A stretch of DNA of 64,000 bases from an uncultured Prolixibacteraceae bacterium (GCA_913063265.1 CAJXZG010000013.1:1-64000); one strand, 5' to 3'; counted from the stretch's first letter, positions 51,460 through 62,205 are shown. Made by a program: numbers and translations. The notes: a model not told the origin generated them from the sequence alone.

Positions 51460-53631
51460 TTATCCCTCTTTTGCAATTTTTATATCATCCGCTACCCATT
51501 TGGTGATTTTTATCCAATCCACATATCCAACCCTGTTGGTCCAAAGCGGATTTTTGTTTTGTTTCAAAGCAGCATCAGAATAATTCTTCCAGGCTGCCAA
51601 AGCTTTTTCCAGTTCATCGATTGCTTTTTTCTGATATTCTGAATTTTTGGTTTCCTTGTACAATGCCAATTGTGTTGAACCGGCAATTTTAAACGCATAA
51701 TATTTTCCAAGCAAGGCCATTGTTCGAATATCCTGTAAAGTGATTTCTAATTCTGAATCGGATACAGGTTCCAAAGCTTCCAGAATTGCCAAAGATTTAT
51801 CAGCATGTTGGTGTAATTGGTTGGATACATCAATTGGTGTTTTTAGTTGTGTTGCTTCACCGGCTTTTACCATCTTTACAAAATCAGGAATCGATTGATT
51901 TCCTGATCTTGGGTGTGGTGGTAAACTGATAAATCGATTTACATCATGAAATCCCGTTTCATTTCTTGCATAACCCGGACGACTTTTGCAGCCCTCGATA
52001 TACCACTGAAAATCAAGGGGCCCCCAGTGGAATCCTGTTGTAGTCGGATAAATCATGGAAGCTTCCTGCCATGCTTCAAAAAGCTTTTCCGAATCAACTT
52101 CAGAATATTTGGCCTGAAGAATTTGTTTAAACCTTTCATTCGTTATTCCTGGATTATACCCCAGTCTTCCCCACATCATCCAGTGATACCAGTGTTTGGT
52201 AATTTCAATCTGACGAGGCGAATGAGCATATTCATCTTTCATGGTAAACTCGCGCCCCCAAACCCATTGGTCCGATCCGTAATAAAAACCTCGTGAAACA
52301 TCGTAAGGAACATTTTGAATAAACTCGCGGACAAAATCGGGAGCTCCCCAACGGAAATAATAATTGTCATCATTTCGCATGGTCCAGATGGTTTTCATTC
52401 CCACAATATCCTTTACAAAACCCTCGTGATAAGGCTGAGATGTAGCACTCATTACATGCGCTTTTGCATATTTAAAACTGAAAATAAATTCAATATTTTC
52501 ATGGTCGATTAAAGGCTTGAACTTTTTAGCAATATCTTTTGCCCCTGCCATATGCTGACGATGAATAAAAGTAAACTTACGATCAGGCATTTCTTTTGCA
52601 GCATCCAAAACGCCCTGGGCATAAGTATTAAAAGCCCAATCCTCTTTTTCCTCAAAAGAATAATCGTACATATTTTCACCTGTTGTTAATCCAATTCCTG
52701 CTAAATCGGGATAAGTGACAAACATTTGTTTTACACTCTTTCTAAAATAATCGGTGGTTACAGGATTTTCTGCCTCATCTGTAATACCATATTTGTCTTT
52801 TGCGCCATGCACAAAAATATTCCAGGTAACAAAATAAAAATCTACGTTTCTGCTTTTCCCGTAAGCCATTACTTTTTGCCAGAACTCAATTTTTTCATCC
52901 ATTGAAAGCTCTTTTATGATTTCCGGATTTTCAAGAATTTCAGGTTCGCAAAAACCCCAGCCGCTTGTGCTGTAATTTTCTTCCCAATCGTGAGTTGAAC
53001 GCTGAACATCATCTAACGCAACATCTTCGTATCCGGGTACTTTTACCAGCGACGGAAAAGGATGCAAACTCCACAGGGAAATATAATTGTAACGATAACG
53101 CGCCAGATTATCGATGTATTCTTTCCAGAAATCAAAGTTCCACATTTCGGGAATGTTGTTTTGAGCAGCATCGGATGGAGCGGTATAACTTGGTGTTCTT
53201 AAATCCAGTGGCACATTAAACTTTGTACCGCGCAATTCCATATATGGATTTTGCTGAACTTCGTTAACCCCTTCAATTCCATATAATTTGATTTGTTCTG
53301 CCAGTTCCAGTCCGCCATACATTGCGCCTGCAGCATCAAAGCCTTCCACAACTATTTTATCCGAAACTTTGAGACGAAAACCTTCAGATTTTAACGCATC
53401 ATTGTTTTGAATTTTGAAAATAATATCTGCTTCTTCACTATCTACAATTTTTGCAGCCACTCCTTTATCTTCCAGAACCGAAGAAATTTCATTTACTGCA
53501 AACTGGATTTTAGCATCTTCCTGAAAATAAATTTTTACAGTTGGTTTATTGATGGAACATGCTGTTATTAATAATATTGAAATAAATACAAGAATACTTT
53601 TTTGTAAACGACTATAGAAATTGCGCTTCAT
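51460..53631 (-). CDS. Large lipoprotein glycosidase with GH67/GH20b-like N-terminal domain
   Basis: A 723-residue lipoprotein (signal ends LLITAC). Residues about 30-120 form the alpha-beta domain seen before alpha-glucuronidase and hexosaminidase barrels (FAVNEISSVLE, then EGFDAAGAMYGGLELAEQI). The TIM barrel begins with YMELRGTKFN and contains WNFDFWKEYIDNLARYRYNYISLWSLHPFP. Putative acidic residues occur in GIGLTTGENMYD. The C-terminal part is helical. The exact family (GH67- or GH115-like, or unclassified) is unclear. The substrate is probably a uronic acid-containing or hexosaminyl glycan. Confidence 0.6.
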   Translation of the reverse strand: MKRNFYSRLQKSILVFISILLITACSINKPTVKIYFQEDAKIQFAVNEISSVLEDKGVAAKIVDSEEADIIFKIQNNDALKSEGFRLKVSDKIVVEGFDAAGAMYGGLELAEQIKLYGIEGVNEVQQNPYMELRGTKFNVPLDLRTPSYTAPSDAAQNNIPEMWNFDFWKEYIDNLARYRYNYISLWSLHPFPSLVKVPGYEDVALDDVQRSTHDWEENYSTSGWGFCEPEILENPEIIKELSMDEKIEFWQKVMAYGKSRNVDFYFVTWNIFVHGAKDKYGITDEAENPVTTDYFRKSVKQMFVTYPDLAGIGLTTGENMYDYSFEEKEDWAFNTYAQGVLDAAKEMPDRKFTFIHRQHMAGAKDIAKKFKPLIDHENIEFIFSFKYAKAHVMSATSQPYHEGFVKDIVGMKTIWTMRNDDNYYFRWGAPDFVREFIQNVPYDVSRGFYYGSDQWVWGREFTMKDEYAHSPRQIEITKHWYHWMMWGRLGYNPGITNERFKQILQAKYSEVDSEKLFEAWQEASMIYPTTTGFHWGPLDFQWYIEGCKSRPGYARNETGFHDVNRFISLPPHPRSGNQSIPDFVKMVKAGEATQLKTPIDVSNQLHQHADKSLAILEALEPVSDSELEITLQDIRTMALLGKYYAFKIAGSTQLALYKETKNSEYQKKAIDELEKALAAWKNYSDAALKQNKNPLWTNRVGYVDWIKITKWVADDIKIAKEG

Positions 53632-53752
53632 AATTGTTGGTTTAATAAGTATAGTTAATCTCTTTATTCAGAGTCTTTCTCAAAGGTGGGAATTTTCTGA
53701 AGATTTTCCCAACTCAATAAAAATTACTACTACAGTCTGGATAAAATAGAAC

Positions 53753-53805
53753 AGATTCCTCTCCGCCAGCTGGCGGATTCGGAATGAAATGAAGCGAAAG
53801 AATCT
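53753..53805. repeat. Extragenic palindromic element before tRNA-Arg
   Basis: A perfect palindrome TCCGCCAGCTGGCGGA (53762-53777) is enclosed by AGATTC (53753-53758) and GAATCT (53800-53805), with an ATGAAATGAAGCGAAAG tail. The remaining bases of the 399-base gap (53632-54030) hold no supported gene. The element is GC-rich in an AT-rich background. Confidence 0.6.
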
Positions 53806-53980
53806 TTTCAAAATAGATTTTTTCTAGGACAGTAAAGAAAAAATACCTTGAAAAGAGATACCGATGAGCAAATAATATAATTCGTTTTCCAAATTTTATG
53901 TCCACAATATTTGCTATCGGCATTAACCATTGCAAATTTATTCATCTCGCCACGGCTTATGAATAAATGCAATTGGTTAA

Positions 53981-54012
53981 TTTGTGCAGATTCAGGTTTT
54001 TATCTATTTTTG
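53981..54012 (+). promoter_or_regulatory. tRNA-Arg promoter (-33/-7)
   Basis: TTTG (53981-53984) and TATTTTTG (54005-54012) are separated by 20 bases, fitting the Bacteroidota consensus, and end 18 bases before the tRNA. Confidence 0.65.
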
Positions 54013-54030
54013 CAGTCCCTGAAAAAGGAG

Positions 54031-54102
54031 GGCCCCATAGTTCAACGGATAGAATAGCGGTTTCCTAAACCGTAGATACAGGTTCGATTCCTGTTGGGGC
54101 TA
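54031..54102 (+). tRNA. tRNA-Arg (anticodon CCT)
   Basis: A complete cloverleaf of 72 bases can be folded. The acceptor stem GGCCCCA/TGGGGCT includes a terminal G-U pair, the D-stem is GTTC/GAAT, and the anticodon stem GCGGT/ACCGT has loop TTCCTAA, giving CCT for AGG codons. A 4-base variable loop, T-stem ACAGG/CCTGT with loop TTCGATT, and discriminator A complete it. CCA is not encoded. Confidence 0.95.
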
Positions 54103-54108
54103 CAACAA

Positions 54109-54149
54109 AAAAGGATTAAGCAAACCAAAAGCTTAATCCTTTTCTTTTT
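54109..54149. terminator. Terminator after tRNA-Arg, also usable by the CotH gene
   Basis: AAAAGGATTAAGC (54109-54121) and GCTTAATCCTTTT (54131-54143) form a perfect 13-bp stem with T-runs beyond both arms, between convergent genes. Confidence 0.9.
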
Positions 54150-54165
54150 AAAAAAAATTACAATT

Positions 54166-57100
54166 CTACTTCTTAATAATCTTCAACGATTTTTGTATTT
54201 TATCTGAAGAAACCGAAATAATGTACATCTGGTTTGCTCTTAATGCTGAAATATCAAGTATAATGGTTTCGTTTGCATTTATCATTCCCAGCTGACTCGA
54301 TTTAACCAGAACACCCGTAACATCAAAAATATTTACAACTGTATTTGGCATCGAATTCACCAAATTAAACTGAAGGAAAACATTATCCCTTGCCGGATTA
54401 GGATAGGCAATGATATCATGCTCATTGATTTCAGCAATTGGTGAAGAAGTATTGATTTCGCCACAAGTAGCATCAAAGTTTTCTCCCGGTGAGCCCATAA
54501 AACAGCCTTTTGCCCAGTTGGTAGGATCATTAAGATTTGCTTCAGGATTTATTAATTCCAGTGTCCTTCCGCTATTATCTTCGCCAAGTGCCCATGGAAA
54601 AATATCGGAATAAGCAACAGAAACCACCAACTCACCGGAACTGTTATAAAGATTAATTTCATCTGAAGGAGTTCCCAGTTTAAAATCAAATTCTCCGGTA
54701 ATATTACTTACTTCAGGATAATTGGATTTAAAATTGTCCAGTTTATGGACGACAACCAACCTTTCGCCGGCAGGAATTATGGTGCCGGGACTAAAATCAA
54801 ATCTGTGTTCCGTATCATCATCAGTAAAATACCAACCTTCCAAATCCAGATTCTTATCTGTAGCGTTCCAGATTTCAAACCAATCGGTTGTATTAAAATC
54901 CGCTCCATCTTTGTAATTGATTTCCGAAATGGTTATTCCGTCAAATGAATTATCATCGGCAATAAAATTAGCGGTAAAATAGTTTTTCAAATTTGATAAA
55001 GTAACTGTAAAATCAGCTGAATACACATCTGACAAATTATAATTATCATCCCATTTATCAAAAGAAAATCCCGGATTTGCAATTGCTTCAATTTTAATCG
55101 GAACATCGCTAAAGTAAATTCCTTCCCAGGGATATTCCTCAGGAGTTATGGTACTGATTTTTATTTTTCCGGCACCTTTGGGTTCTACATCTAATTCTAT
55201 ATTGATTTGATTATCGAGATTATAATGTTGTTGTAAATCTCCTCTTACGTAAGATGAACGAATTTCCAGTTCAGACCTGAAAATATTGTGGTTTGAAGTG
55301 AATGTGTTTAATTGTGCCTGTATATTTGAATTTCCCCAACGTTCAAATTGTCCGTCCATTTCGGGAAATATCTCGTTGTACATTTCATTTTCCAACTCAC
55401 CGATTACATCAAACGAATAGCTGGTATTCATCAAATCTGCAAGACGATTAATAAAATAATATTTGTACTCGTCGTTTTGCATCATTCTGTACCAGAATGA
55501 AGTATATAAATTTGAAGTTCCCCTGCTTTTCAAAAACTGAATATGATCGTAAGTCGCCGTGGACCACTGATTTGGTCTTAATGACCATTCCAAATCGATA
55601 ATCGCAAACTGCCAGCGATAATCAGTAGATTTACACCGCCATGCTTTAATATTATTACCGGGCCAATCCACATTGGCTATCCAGGTTTGTGCGATAATAT
55701 AATCGGTGTAGTTTTTAATGTCCAAAATCTTTTCCACATCATTCAGATAATTTGTAGATTTTGGATTCATTTTCATAAAATTACTTTGGTCTCGAATAAA
55801 GGGATCGATAGAACCCCGGATAGCCTCCAGTTGTTGCCCTTTAAAATAACTTACCCCGATTAAATCGAGCGAATCAACATCCATTTCATAGTTTTGTTCC
55901 AGGTAATCGCCGTTAATTTTTTCTCTTAACTCATAAACTCCAAAATACTCGCCATTGATAAAGGCAACAATCGGCCGGTATGCCGAATAAAAGTTGTAGG
56001 TATTTCTTCCTAATGCAGTTACTTCAAGGGCATCCTTGTATTTTAAAACCAGGTACTGATTACTTCCGTTACGCACATAAAATGAAGAATAACTTTTTCG
56101 TTTTGGTCGATCGGGTTGCAAAGCATATTTTACATCACCATCTCCAAATTTCCCGTGCCCGGGTTCAATTCTGAAAGAAGTTTGTGGTTGCGATCTGCTG
56201 CCACCTGCTCCTCCATCAACCTGAATTCCTGCTTTCTGACTAAAGGCCAGCTGTTTTTCCTCATCAAAATATTCAACATAACAGGGCTTATTCCACGATT
56301 CTCTCCAATTCGAAAATATTCCCGATGTGCCATACAGATTTGAATTTTCCGTGGTAACCGATAAAACAGGGATTGAAAAATCTTCGTTGATAAAATATGT
56401 GGCCGTTTGAGTTTCTCCGGGCATTTTACCGGGAGTGCCAAAACACCGTGCATTTATTGTTTGTGTGGTCGAAACTCTTATTGAAGATCCGTTATACAGT
56501 GCAGAGGTGGATGTTGGTACCGATCCATCGGTAGTATATCTGATTACAGCTGATTCGGAAGTTTTACTTAAAGTAATATTTTGTGTGCCTGAGTAAAATC
56601 CTGCCTCAATATCAAAGATTGGTTTCTCTTCGTAACCCTTTGTATATGGAGTGGACAGATTATTACTAGTTCCCGGAGTGGCTTTTTCAAACAAAGCAAC
56701 ATTTTGTGAACCATCAGTTTCTCTTCCCAAAGAATTATCCAACAGTAAGGCAGCAATACTCAAAGAATCCACCAATTCCCTTTGCGGATTAAAAAGATAA
56801 ATTGTTTCTCCCTCAGAAGATATTTTAAAATTTGTGTGCAACTTGCTCTGAGACATGTCTGAAATCCAAACAGGTGAGGTATTGTAATAACTTTTGTCGC
56901 TGTCTATTTTAAAGGATAAAAAAGGGATAAGTGTCATGTCTGATGAAGTTGCATTATAGTTATGAACTTCAATAGCAAATACATTTTCACCTTCAACAAG
57001 GATAGATTTTACATGCTCCAGATCAATTTCAAATTTTTCAGGTAATCCGCCACTTTCAATGGCAGGATGATTCAATGCACTTGCGAAGCTGTTCCAGGTT

Positions 57101-57723
57101 GGAATGCCATTAATGTTATTTCGACAAATCTCTGTTCCATTCAGGTAGGCAACAAATCCGTCATCATGGTCAATATGACAAACAATATCTGCAATGGATT
57201 GTAAATCTGCAACTGAAAACTGTTTTCTTATATAAATTACTCTTGTGCCATTTGGAACAACAGTTTCGTCATCGTTATCGCCATATCCAAAACCGGCTTT
57301 TCCTGTACTCCATCCCTGCAAATCAAAACCCAACTTTCTCCAGTCCGAAGAAATGGCCTGGGTTGGAATGAGGTAATTAAATTCGTCTGTTGGCAATACA
57401 GGACTTTCCCATTTTAGACCAACATCATAAATCCGGCGATCCTTTCCTGATGCATAAATCAACTGAAACGCCCCGGCACCCATATCAAAAGCAGGAAGGG
57501 TCCATTTATCAGTTTTTGAAGGATTATCCGTTAATGTCCATCCCTCAAGATTAACATCGGAATTTGATTTATTATATAATTCAATCCAATCCTCAAAATC
57601 CCCGTCCTCATCCCTGACCTGAGAGAAATTTTTATTGGAAAGTTCGTTGATTACAACCTGTGAATTAAGATGTAAAAAACTACTTATAAGAAATATAATC
57701 AGTAATGTTCTTTTTGCGTCCAT
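54166..57723 (-). CDS. Secreted CotH-kinase/lamin-tail-domain surface protein with T9SS sorting domain
   Basis: A 1185-residue exported protein with a signal peptide (ends LNSQ). In order it has: a lamin-tail domain (VVINELSNKNFSQVRDEDGD, about 22-110); a jelly-roll-like region with a second lamin-tail remnant to 360; a chitobiase C-terminal-like domain with VIRYTTDGSVPT (about 375-450); a CotH-like kinase region with YFGVYELREKINGDYLEQNY and AIIDLEWSL (about 460-780); another lamin-tail domain (ITISEINYKDGADFNTTDWFE, about 930-1060); and a T9SS type A sorting domain (AYPNPARDNVFLQF). It is probably surface-bound. In Bacteroidota such proteins accompany polymer degradation, but the role is unknown. 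Confidence 0.87.
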   Translation of the reverse strand: MDAKRTLLIIFLISSFLHLNSQVVINELSNKNFSQVRDEDGDFEDWIELYNKSNSDVNLEGWTLTDNPSKTDKWTLPAFDMGAGAFQLIYASGKDRRIYDVGLKWESPVLPTDEFNYLIPTQAISSDWRKLGFDLQGWSTGKAGFGYGDNDDETVVPNGTRVIYIRKQFSVADLQSIADIVCHIDHDDGFVAYLNGTEICRNNINGIPTWNSFASALNHPAIESGGLPEKFEIDLEHVKSILVEGENVFAIEVHNYNATSSDMTLIPFLSFKIDSDKSYYNTSPVWISDMSQSKLHTNFKISSEGETIYLFNPQRELVDSLSIAALLLDNSLGRETDGSQNVALFEKATPGTSNNLSTPYTKGYEEKPIFDIEAGFYSGTQNITLSKTSESAVIRYTTDGSVPTSTSALYNGSSIRVSTTQTINARCFGTPGKMPGETQTATYFINEDFSIPVLSVTTENSNLYGTSGIFSNWRESWNKPCYVEYFDEEKQLAFSQKAGIQVDGGAGGSRSQPQTSFRIEPGHGKFGDGDVKYALQPDRPKRKSYSSFYVRNGSNQYLVLKYKDALEVTALGRNTYNFYSAYRPIVAFINGEYFGVYELREKINGDYLEQNYEMDVDSLDLIGVSYFKGQQLEAIRGSIDPFIRDQSNFMKMNPKSTNYLNDVEKILDIKNYTDYIIAQTWIANVDWPGNNIKAWRCKSTDYRWQFAIIDLEWSLRPNQWSTATYDHIQFLKSRGTSNLYTSFWYRMMQNDEYKYYFINRLADLMNTSYSFDVIGELENEMYNEIFPEMDGQFERWGNSNIQAQLNTFTSNHNIFRSELEIRSSYVRGDLQQHYNLDNQINIELDVEPKGAGKIKISTITPEEYPWEGIYFSDVPIKIEAIANPGFSFDKWDDNYNLSDVYSADFTVTLSNLKNYFTANFIADDNSFDGITISEINYKDGADFNTTDWFEIWNATDKNLDLEGWYFTDDDTEHRFDFSPGTIIPAGERLVVVHKLDNFKSNYPEVSNITGEFDFKLGTPSDEINLYNSSGELVVSVAYSDIFPWALGEDNSGRTLELINPEANLNDPTNWAKGCFMGSPGENFDATCGEINTSSPIAEINEHDIIAYPNPARDNVFLQFNLVNSMPNTVVNIFDVTGVLVKSSQLGMINANETIILDISALRANQMYIISVSSDKIQKSLKIIKK

Positions 57724-57749
57724 TCAATAATTCTGCTTGTTTAAATTGT

Positions 57750-57757
57750 CAAATATA
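57750..57757 (-). promoter_or_regulatory. Putative -7 element for the CotH gene
   Basis: TATATTTG on the minus strand, fitting TAnnTTTG, 26 bases before the ATG. The same octamer precedes pheS. Confidence 0.4.
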
Positions 57758-57819
57758 ATAGTTTAAAACCGTATAAATAATTATGACAGAAAAGATTGAT
57801 TCTAATTAAAATTATACAA

Positions 57820-58506
57820 TCAGTTATCGAACTTTTTATCAATTTCATTGACAATTTCGTCAATTTTCTCTCTGCTTAATTCAGGATTTAAAACAGAAAG
57901 TATAAGAAATGCTTCTCCGTGCAATCCTGTTGAAATCAACCAGTGTGGACTCCGAGGAATAACAAAGGTAAGAATCGTAAATATTGTGGCCGGAATAGCC
58001 TGGGGAATAAAAATCCAGTACCAGATATTTAATTCATAATTGTTGACTAACAAACTTAAACCAAATCCGGTCAAAAGTCCTGTTAATGCAAACAGGGGGA
58101 AGAGTGAAATTAATTTGATTTTATGCGCAGCTGGAGAAATTTCAGAAATATAAAGAGGTGACAGTACAGATAAGCTTCCAATTGCCAAACCATTAAATAT
58201 TTGAAAGGAGACAAAAAGAACAGCATTTTCAGAGAGTCCGCAACCAATTATTGATATTATATAAAGGAAACCGTTTATTTTTAGCATGAACCGCCTTCCG
58301 TATTTATCAGCGAATTTCCCAATTGTAAATGTACCAATCAGAAAACCCGGTATCCCTGCCAAAACTGCTAACCACACAATTTTCCCTAAAACATCAAAGT
58401 ATTCAGAAACCATAGGCTTTGCAACATACAATCCGGCAATATTGAATCCAATAAGGATGCCTCCAAAAGCAACAATAAATGTATAAAGTTTTAACTTTTC
58501 TGACAT
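57820..58506 (-). CDS. Half-length MFS sugar transporter, likely truncated
   Basis: A 228-residue protein with six membrane segments covering only the N-terminal half of a sugar-porter MFS protein. It includes GKFADKYGRR (TM2-3 loop), the PLYISEISPAAHK signature (TM4-5) and RSPHWLISTG after TM6, where PESPRWL is usual. The frame then ends in a charged helix (EIVNEIDKKFDN). No second half lies downstream: the next gene begins within about 100 bases. It is either a decayed transporter or a half transporter that pairs with another protein. I favour decay. Confidence 0.75.
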   Translation of the reverse strand: MSEKLKLYTFIVAFGGILIGFNIAGLYVAKPMVSEYFDVLGKIVWLAVLAGIPGFLIGTFTIGKFADKYGRRFMLKINGFLYIISIIGCGLSENAVLFVSFQIFNGLAIGSLSVLSPLYISEISPAAHKIKLISLFPLFALTGLLTGFGLSLLVNNYELNIWYWIFIPQAIPATIFTILTFVIPRSPHWLISTGLHGEAFLILSVLNPELSREKIDEIVNEIDKKFDN

Positions 58507-58831
58507 TTTGTTTTGGTTTCAAATTGTATAAATAAGGTTTTAAAATTTCGAAAGATACAATTTTGTCGTATTCTCCCAAATCCAATTATTATGTTCAAAT
58601 GTATTATAAAACACGTAATCTGAAGTTTTAACAGGGATTAAATTTATATACGAGTAATTTTTTCGTAAATTTAAGCAGGTCTCAGATTTCAAATGCCGCA
58701 TATAAATTTAAACACAGAAGGAAATTAACATAAGTAAAACTGAATTATTAGGTTATAAACATAACTTTTCCCCTGAATTAAATTACAATGCAAATATTAT
58801 CTGTTACGAACAACTAAATAATTTTTGAAGT
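58507..58831. other. Divergent intergenic region
   Basis: 325 AT-rich bases between the MFS fragment and the AsmA gene. A minus-strand TACATTTG at 58596-58603 could be the -7 element of the MFS gene. Otherwise nothing recognisable. Confidence 0.45.
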
Positions 58832-61800
58832 ATGAAGAAACTTCTTAAAATTCTGGGTTACCTGTTAGTAGTTTTACTTTTTACAATAGTTATTCTCATT
58901 ATTGCGATTAGTCTTTCGCAGAATAAAATTCTGAAAATTACTCAAAAGCAAATTACCAAAACAATTAATGCACCCGTATTAATTGATGATATGTCTTTTA
59001 CTTTTATTAAAAAATTTCCCTATGCCACAGTAGAATTTGAAGGAGTAAAAATCCTTCCCAATGATTTGCCCTCAGGTAATGAATAATCAAAAACTTCAGA
59101 AATTGTAAATATTAAAAGACTTTATATATCAATTAAATCGGTTCCTGCATTAAAAGGAATATACGAAATTGAGAATTTAGAAATTAACGATGCCAAAATT
59201 ACATATGGTATCGACTCTTTTGGAAGAAGCAATATTGATTTTTTACTTAACCAGGACAGTACAACACCGGAAGATTCAAGTTCAGGAATGTTTCTCAATC
59301 TGGAAAAGGTTAAATTAAGTAATACAACTTTATATTATTCGAACGATACCATGCAGTTCAATGCAAAGGTTTTTTTCCCTGATTTAGATTTAAGGGCAAA
59401 AATAGAAGATGAAAATCTTATCGCTTTTTTAAAGGGGAAATTACTTCTCTCGGAATGTAATTTTGGAGAAAGCAATTTATACAAAATGGAAGAAACTTCT
59501 GTTCTGTTTGATCTGCAATATGATTCAGATACTGTAAGCTTAAAACAATTCAATGCAGAAACCGATGGTGCCGGTTTAAAAACTTCAGGGAAGCTTGTTT
59601 TATCGGAAAGTATGTATACCAATCTGGATTTCGAAGTGGAAAATGCTACGCTCGGAAAACTGTTAAAATACATTCCTGACAACATCATGCAAAATTATGA
59701 TATTCAGAATATTGACGGAGTTTTAGATTTGTCGGGAAATATTAAAGGCCTTTATTCAGATGAAAAAATGCCACTTATAAATTTCGACTACAGTTTTAAA
59801 AAGGGATATTTAGAAACCAAGACATATCCTACCTTAACAAAAATCGTTTCTGAAGGGAAAATATCCAGCCTTGATTTAAATGATTTAAGTATTGCAAAAG
59901 CCCGATTAAAAAAATTAAATATAGAAACCAACAATAGTTCTGCTAAGTTGGTTGTACAGCTTAATAATTTTGAAAGGCCAAATTATAACTTACAATCCAT
60001 TCTGAATATCACCCTGGCCGAGTTTGCTGATTTTATTCCCGATTCTTTAATGCAGGATGTTTCCGGTGAGTTGAATGCCGAATTTTCTACATCTGGAAAA
60101 ATGCCTGACTTAGTTGACAATAAGTTTATAAATCATGTGGCTTACAATTCCTGGGGGAAACTTGGAATTACGAATTTAAACTTTAAAATGGACACTTTGC
60201 TAATCAATGGTTTTTCGGGTATTGCCGAATATAACCCGGGACATTTGAAACTGCAAGATTTAAGTTCATCAATTCCGCAATGGAATTTAAATTTAAAAAA
60301 CTCTTCGCTGGAAACAGATTTTTCGGGAGATGTAACAAATCCGGGAGACATGACCCTTGACATTAAATCTTTTAACATTGAAGCAGAACCCGGGAAAATA
60401 AAAGGTATGGCAAAAATTGAAAATTTGGAAAATCCGGAATTCAATTTTGATGGTGAAGCTCAGATTGACCTGCTAAAAATAAAACCATATATTCCTGACT
60501 CAATCGTTAAATCTGTTTCGGGAGAAATACACGCAAAAATTAAGACACACGGAGCCATAAACTATGATTCAATTGAATATCAAATCAATAACATTGTATT
60601 TAATCAAAGTGATATTTGTTTGGAAGTTCGAAATACTTCGGCCACCATGCCGGATACAATTCAAAGTATCAGTGGACTAAACGGGAAATTTAGTCTGAAT
60701 GAAGACAATATAATAATCTCCGGGATGAGTGGATCTGCAGCAAATATTGATTTTAAGATTGACACTGCAGATATTAGTAATTTATACAAAACCTATTTTC
60801 AAAACAAAAAAGAAGATACATTAAAGGCTTATATCGACATAAATTTAGGAGATATCAATTATGCAAAAATAGCCCCTTTCCCGGATGCGGACTCTACAGA
60901 AATTATTGAGAATTCTTCAGACGATGCCTCAGATAACAATCAAACAGAAAATAATGAATTAACTTTTTGGCAACCTGATTTCTCTTTTGATTTTAAAGGG
61001 AAAATTGCCGTCGAAAATATTGAATATAACAAAATATTCTTGGATGATATTTCAGCGAAATTTCATGTATCAGATAGTTCCTATATTATTGATCAGTTTA
61101 TAACAAAAGCATTCGACGGTCGTACAACCAACTCCATCCGATATGACCTGACAAAGGAAAACAAAACAGTAATCCATCTGAAAAACCAGGTTGAGAACAT
61201 GGATATTAATAAATTACTTTTTGCTTTTGATGATTTTGGGTATGACAGTTTAATGTCGTACAAAAACCTAAGCGGTATATTTTCATCCAATATAAACAGC
61301 AGGTTTGTTTTTGTAAACGATACTTTGATAACTCACGATATGAGAGTGCTAGGAGATTTCAAACTTAAAAACGGTAAGCTGGTAAATTATGAACCCGCAA
61401 TGGAAATATCAAATTTTACAGGCATTAAGGAGTTAGATGACATTGAAATGAAAACATTGAATTGTGACATTTTTATGTTTAAAAACCAGGTTTTTGTTCC
61501 GATTACAAAAATTGTTAGTTCGTCATTGGATGTTTCAACATTTGGAATGCAAAGTTTGGACGAAAATTACGAGTATCATCTTCAGTTGCATTTGGGGGAC
61601 ATTTTAAAAGGTAAATCTCAAAAGCTGTTTGAACGACAGGCACAAAGCGGAGAAGAAGTTACTGATGACGATCTGAGTAAAAGCACAATAAAACTTATTT
61701 ACGCTTATACCGACGGTAAAAAAAGAATTGGTTTTGCTACCAGAAAAGCGCAAAAAAAGATGGAACTAAAAATCAAGGTTCAGCAAAAAATGCTGGAACT

Positions 61801-61846
61801 GATTTTCCATCCCTTACTGGTTTCGTATGAGACAGGTGTAGAATAA
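58832..61846 (+). pseudogene. AsmA-family protein gene interrupted by one in-frame stop
   Basis: Two open stretches, 58832-59086 and the one that continues to 61846 (first internal Met at 59288), lie in the same frame and are separated only by a TAA at 59084-59086 (codon 85). The 67 codons between that TAA and 59288 are fully open and read like the same protein. The product would be about 1000 residues: one N-terminal membrane helix (LLVVLLFTIVILIIAIS), then AsmA/TamB-like repeats (VLDLSGNIKGLYSDEK, LNAEFSTSGKMPDLVD, EIHAKIKTHGAINYDS). It should act in envelope lipid homeostasis. A nonsense mutation, recoding or a base-call error are all possible. Confidence 0.75.
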
Positions 61847-61872
61847 ATTTGTAAAAACTTAAAATATAAACT

Positions 61873-62205
61873 ATGAAAAGAGCAACTTTCTATTTATCTC
61901 TATTAATCCTTGGGACCTTTATTTCGCTGGCTACAGATTGTGATATGAATTCGCTTGAACAATGTGAACAAGATGAAATTTGTGCGGGAAAATTTGTATC
62001 GGCTTGTTGTAATGAAGTTGAATGTTACTACATGTACAATGGCAAAAAATATAATGATGATGCAGAATCTTTAGCACAGCTGGCAAGGGATTTGGGATGT
62101 ACCTTTACAGGTATGGCTGATTATGAAACTGATATTCAGGATCTGATTCTCAGGCTTAAAGCCTTAAAAGAATTTGCAAAAAGCAATTTGATTGAAAGCT
62201 ATTAA
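61873..62205 (+). CDS. Small secreted cysteine-rich protein
   Basis: A 110-residue protein with a signal peptide (MKRATFYLSLLILGTFISLA). The mature chain holds eight cysteines, mostly in the first half (DCDMNSLEQCEQDEICAG, then SACCNEVECYY, and LGCTF later), so disulfide bonds in the periplasm are likely. It starts 26 bases after the AsmA stop and may be co-transcribed. The family is not recognised. Confidence 0.75.
   Translation: MKRATFYLSLLILGTFISLATDCDMNSLEQCEQDEICAGKFVSACCNEVECYYMYNGKKYNDDAESLAQLARDLGCTFTGMADYETDIQDLILRLKALKEFAKSNLIESY

Noticed and set aside
53714-53935. 73-codon open frame on the minus strand
   Set aside because: It runs through the extragenic palindrome and has no protein character.
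54031-54102. tRNA-Arg as an integration site of a genomic island
   Set aside because: No integrase, no second copy of the tRNA 3' end and no mobile genes were seen on either side.
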